Part shown: positions 61,412 through 64,000 of the stretch, in pieces
Layout of the letters: every line of letters starts with the position of its first letter
Position numbering within the stretch: position 1 is the stretch's first letter
DNA from: Geobacteraceae bacterium
GTDB lineage: Bacteria; Desulfobacterota; Desulfuromonadia; Geobacterales; Geobacteraceae
Direction: 5' to 3'
Assembly: GCA_024281055.1 (NCBI GenBank)
Contig: JAMXLF010000033.1
Coordinates: forward strand, 1-64,000
DNA length: 64,000 nt
Position numbers and translations under genes: made by a program
The notes under the pieces: model-generated
Told to the model about the DNA's origin: nothing
Database searches by the model: none
What the model saw: the letters and a program-made list of their open reading frames with translations, nothing else

Positions 61412-62026
61412 TCAATGTTTGTTGATGTATTTCGTCAGGTCTCCGGCGGCCTCCTCCGCAGCTGATTCGATCGCGACACCGCGGCGCGCAAAATGCCGGA
61501 ACTTGGCAACGGTCCTGTTGTTAGCGTCGACCAGGAGCACCTCGATCCCGATGCCTGCCTGCATCTGGTGTCCGCCCACAAACGGTATCCAGGCCTTGCC
61601 CGGACTGTAATCCTGGGTTTCGAAAACGCAGAGCTCGGCTGTCAGTGTTCCTTTGCTCCCTTTGCTCTCCCTGTCGTCAAAAGCACTCTTGAAGGTCGCT
61701 TTCACCGCCTCCACCAGCGACTTGCTGTGAGTGCCCGATTTGTTTTCCACCTTTCCAAGTCTTATGTTGTACTGAGCCAGATTTTGCGCTGCATTTGACG
61801 AGACCCAGTCAATGTTGTCTCCCTTGACCATATCCGAATAATCTTTGATATTCCCCTTGTGGAATTCCTTGTCCTTGTATTCGTCGCTGTCGACGAAGCG
61901 GTCTGAAGAACAAAGCCCGGTCATGGGTGACAACAGAACCATCAGTAGCAAGAGACAGAGGCAACGGCAGATTGCCATGTACCGCTTGTTGTGTGTGGAC
62001 CTCATTTTCGAGCCATGCGTTTTCAT
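61412..62026 (-). CDS. Secreted protein of unknown function (DUF4410-like)
   Basis: This 204-residue protein has a basic start and a long hydrophobic signal sequence (LCLLLLMVLLSPMTGLC; a lipobox-like TGLC is possible). The mature part has IRLGKVENKSGTHSKSLVEA, LTAELCVFETQDYSPGKA and IGIEVLLVDANNRTVAKFRH, a pattern like DUF4410 outer-membrane-associated proteins. A GGGAGGG site precedes the ATG on the minus strand. Its role is unknown. It converges on the lipid operon, so it is regulated separately. Confidence 0.75.
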   Translation of the reverse strand: MKTHGSKMRSTHNKRYMAICRCLCLLLLMVLLSPMTGLCSSDRFVDSDEYKDKEFHKGNIKDYSDMVKGDNIDWVSSNAAQNLAQYNIRLGKVENKSGTHSKSLVEAVKATFKSAFDDRESKGSKGTLTAELCVFETQDYSPGKAWIPFVGGHQMQAGIGIEVLLVDANNRTVAKFRHFARRGVAIESAAEEAAGDLTKYINKH

Positions 62027-62233
62027 AGTTTTTCCCTCCCTCGTTGATTGTGTTGCTCAATAAAATTTTCCACCTGCATTTACAAACGGTGATCGATAAT
62101 CTATGATGCTTATGGTCAATGTCATGTAAATGGCCCAGATGATAAACACTTTACAAGCACCTGTCAAGAAAGGGATTGACGGTCTTGCCGGGTATTCAGG
62201 GAAAATATTATGACGCTACAGAGGTTGTCATTC

Positions 62234-62926
62234 ATGAGGATTCCTGCTGCAAAGCTCTTTCTTGCAGGAGTTCTATTTCTCGCCGGATGTGCAACGGTGC
62301 CAAAGCCGCGGGAATTCATCCTTCCGGGGAAAGAGCTGGAAACCATCCAGTCTTCCGTCTCCATAACCGCCAGGACCGGAGAGAAGAGCACAGGCGGCCG
62401 GGGCTACCTGGTGTATCAGCGTCCCGACCTGTTTCACCTGGTACTTCTTTCTCCTTTCGGGCAGACCGTGTTCGAGGTCTTCATGAATGGCGACCGTATC
62501 ACCTGTCTCGTCCCGTCCAAAGATACCGCGTATACCGGCCTTGTATCCGAGCTTCCGGACGGCAATCCCCTGAAGAACTGGGGACTCATGCGCTGGGCAA
62601 CGGAGCGCCCTCCAGGCGAAGGGCCCAAGCCCGGGGTCCGCAAATGCACAGGACCAGACGGACGTCCCGAACTGGTTACCTACGACAAGCAGGGACTGGT
62701 TACTCAAAAGGAAAACGAATGGGGTGAGCGGGTCGTCTATGGCGACTACGAGGCCGTGAACGGCGTGGCGCTTCCCAAGACCGTGGAACTTGACGACCAG
62801 CGCGGGGACACAATTCGGATCATGTTCGACGAACCGGAGGTCAACCAGTCAGTTGACGCGGCTACCTTTGTCCCCTCCTTGAAGGGGATAACCGTCCTCC
62901 CTCTGACAGCGTTCCAGGGGCTGTGA
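62234..62926 (+). CDS. LolB-like outer-membrane lipoprotein
   Basis: This 230-residue protein has a lipoprotein signal (MRIPAAKLFLAGVLFLAGC, cysteine 19) and a LolB/LolA-like beta fold: VSITARTGEKSTGGRGYLVY, FHLVLLSPFGQTVFEV and GDYEAVNGVALPKTVEL. The ATG at 62234 follows GAGG (62221-62224) by 9 bases; 62210 is an alternative. LolB-type proteins insert lipidated cargo in the outer membrane. Together with the LolA-like and DUF3261 proteins it may complete export of the cluster product, but it is outside the terminator and may be a general Lol component. Confidence 0.75.
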   Translation: MRIPAAKLFLAGVLFLAGCATVPKPREFILPGKELETIQSSVSITARTGEKSTGGRGYLVYQRPDLFHLVLLSPFGQTVFEVFMNGDRITCLVPSKDTAYTGLVSELPDGNPLKNWGLMRWATERPPGEGPKPGVRKCTGPDGRPELVTYDKQGLVTQKENEWGERVVYGDYEAVNGVALPKTVELDDQRGDTIRIMFDEPEVNQSVDAATFVPSLKGITVLPLTAFQGL

Positions 62927-62940
62927 ACATAAACCATCAT

Positions 62941-63558
62941 CTAGCGGAAGAACGAAACCCCGATGAGAAACTTGCTGGAATTGAGGGCTTCGTTGGGTTG
63001 GGCGATATTGGCGTTGGAGACGTGATGATAGCGGTATTCGGCCAGGAGCGCCGTGTCCTTGCGCAGGAGGTACTGGATGCCGGTCCCCCCCTGGTAGTTG
63101 AAATCGAGACGACTCCCCATCTTCGGAAGCCCCAGGTCGACGTAGAGGACGCCGCCGCCGCCGAAGACGTAGGGAAAGAGCTGACGCCGGGCGAGGGCGG
63201 TGAACTTGTAACTCCCCAGAAGATAAGCGCCGGTCATGATCCGGCCGTCGTGGTCCACCGCCACGTGGAGCGGAAGCTCCACAAAGACCTCGTGGCGCCC
63301 CTGGTACCAGGAACCTTTACCCAATTCGTCCGACAGGAACCGGCCGAAGCGGAGGATGGCGTCGAAGGTCTGCACCTGGTTGTCGGTGGAGCCGATTCCC
63401 TCATGGGTGATGCCGTACCCGGTGAGAAAGGCGAATTCTCCGATGGCGGTGGCCACTGGTTGAGGCTCCGCGTCTGCACCGCGGGTGGGGGAAGGGGCGG
63501 CGAAGGCTAAAATCGCTGCGCCGAGAAAAACCGCTAAGATGCGGGTAAGGTAGGCCAC
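62941..63558 (-). CDS. PagL-type lipid A 3-O-deacylase
   Basis: This 205-residue protein (GTG start at 63558) has a signal peptide (LTRILAVFLGAAILAFA) and an outer-membrane beta-barrel. The C-terminal EYRYHHVSNANIAQPNEALN contains the histidine-serine active-site pattern (HxSN) of PagL, and the chain ends in FFR. It removes the 3-O acyl chain from lipid A. The in-frame ATG at 63666 would add 36 charged residues before the signal peptide and is unlikely. An AGAAGGG site lies upstream of the GTG. The gene is convergent with the LolB-like gene. Confidence 0.85.
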   Translation of the reverse strand: MAYLTRILAVFLGAAILAFAAPSPTRGADAEPQPVATAIGEFAFLTGYGITHEGIGSTDNQVQTFDAILRFGRFLSDELGKGSWYQGRHEVFVELPLHVAVDHDGRIMTGAYLLGSYKFTALARRQLFPYVFGGGGVLYVDLGLPKMGSRLDFNYQGGTGIQYLLRKDTALLAEYRYHHVSNANIAQPNEALNSSKFLIGVSFFR

Positions 63559-63780
63559 AATCCCTTCTCTTTCTTGATCTTGTCGATCAGCCGCTGCTTC
63601 AGATCGCACTATAGCTTTTTTGCCGCGAATGTCAAGGCGGAATGCAGAATGCCTCCCGCAGGACAAATGCTCTCAATGCCGGAAACCGCGGATTATCTTT
63701 TTCGACTGACTACTGAAACCGCTTGCCTGTTGAGCAATATTTCGCTAATCTGAGGCAGGTACGTATGAAGGGTGAAAGCG

Positions 63781-64000
63781 ATGGCAGGATTCACCAAAAG
63801 AATGTGTTCGGGCACTGCCAAACAGTTCGGCAATGCAGCGCGGTACGGGCTTTTCCGGAGAAACCGGCGTGTCATGACAGGTTGCGGTGTCCTGGTAGTT
63901 GCTCTCATGGTATCGCTTCCCCTGCACAGCTGGGGACGGACGGCACCGCGTCTCTCGCCCCTGCCGCGGGACGCCGTCGTCCTGGCGTTCGGCGACAGCC
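63781..64000 (+). CDS. SGNH/GDSL-type esterase, N-terminal part (runs off the window)
   Basis: The open frame from 63781 has a basic start, a hydrophobic segment (CGVLVVALMVSLPL) and, just before the window edge, VVLAFGDS, block I of the GDSL/SGNH hydrolases with the serine nucleophile. That points to an arylesterase/lysophospholipase L1 (TesA-like) enzyme, exported or membrane-anchored. The ATG at 63874 is an alternative start that would leave a shorter signal sequence. The rest of the gene is beyond base 64000. Confidence 0.7.
   Translation, partial: MAGFTKRMCSGTAKQFGNAARYGLFRRNRRVMTGCGVLVVALMVSLPLHSWGRTAPRLSPLPRDAVVLAFGDS

Overview
The window looks like chromosome of a Geobacter-type bacterium (Desulfuromonadota, Geobacterales). 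This rests on the density of two-component and chemotaxis genes, a sigma-54 promoter/activator pair, long methyl-accepting proteins with CZB domains, and several radical-SAM lipid genes. I assign no species. No tRNA, rRNA, CRISPR array, insertion sequence or phage gene was seen.

Region 1 (1-7.05 kb) holds the 5' end of efp on the minus strand and then signalling genes on the plus strand. These are a receiver protein with an orphan kinase dimerisation domain, a membrane PAS kinase split by an apparent one-base deletion, a hybrid PAS kinase, an NtrC-type sigma-54 activator overlapping it by 4 bp, and a single-domain receiver with a good -24/-12 promoter.

Region 2 (7.07-20.6 kb) is a full chemotaxis-like operon: cheY, cheA, a CZB-type receptor, cheW, a free CZB protein, a dCache receptor, cheR, a long HEAT-repeat protein, a second cheR and cheB. 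Both receptors carry extra 28-residue coiled-coil units on both arms of the signalling hairpin.

Region 3 (20.7-28.5 kb) is mainly housekeeping: infA (minus), a tightly coupled aldehyde dehydrogenase / class III aminotransferase / cyclic-diphosphoglycerate-synthetase-like trio, a small unknown gene, an RlmD-type 23S rRNA methyltransferase, a TPR protein and an HU/IHF protein.

Region 4 (28.9-61.4 kb) is the outstanding feature. After a separate HemN-like radical-SAM gene comes one co-directional block (30489-61322) of 29 genes. Most are joined by 4-bp overlaps or tiny gaps, and the block is closed by a strong hairpin. It resembles an aryl-polyene-type type II fatty acid/polyketide system: ketoreductase, three complete ketosynthases, two ketosynthase-like partners, three acyl carrier proteins, two dehydratases, a thioesterase, acyltransferases, glycosyltransferases, and a LolA / MMPL exporter / lipoprotein export set. 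It differs from canonical aryl-polyene clusters in having five radical-SAM enzymes: three B12-type, a SPASM enzyme fused to a hotdog dehydratase, and a SPASM enzyme fused to an alpha/beta-hydrolase. It also has a CrtI-like desaturase, a second FAD oxidoreductase, a condensation-type acyltransferase and two adenylate-forming ligases, with no aromatic ammonia-lyase, methyltransferase or phosphopantetheinyl transferase in the window. I infer that it builds, modifies and exports to the outer membrane an unusual, probably glycosylated, polyunsaturated or cyclised acyl lipid. The product is unknown.

Region 5 (61.4-64 kb) carries envelope genes: a secreted unknown protein, a LolB-like lipoprotein, a PagL-type lipid A deacylase and the start of an SGNH/GDSL esterase cut by the window edge.
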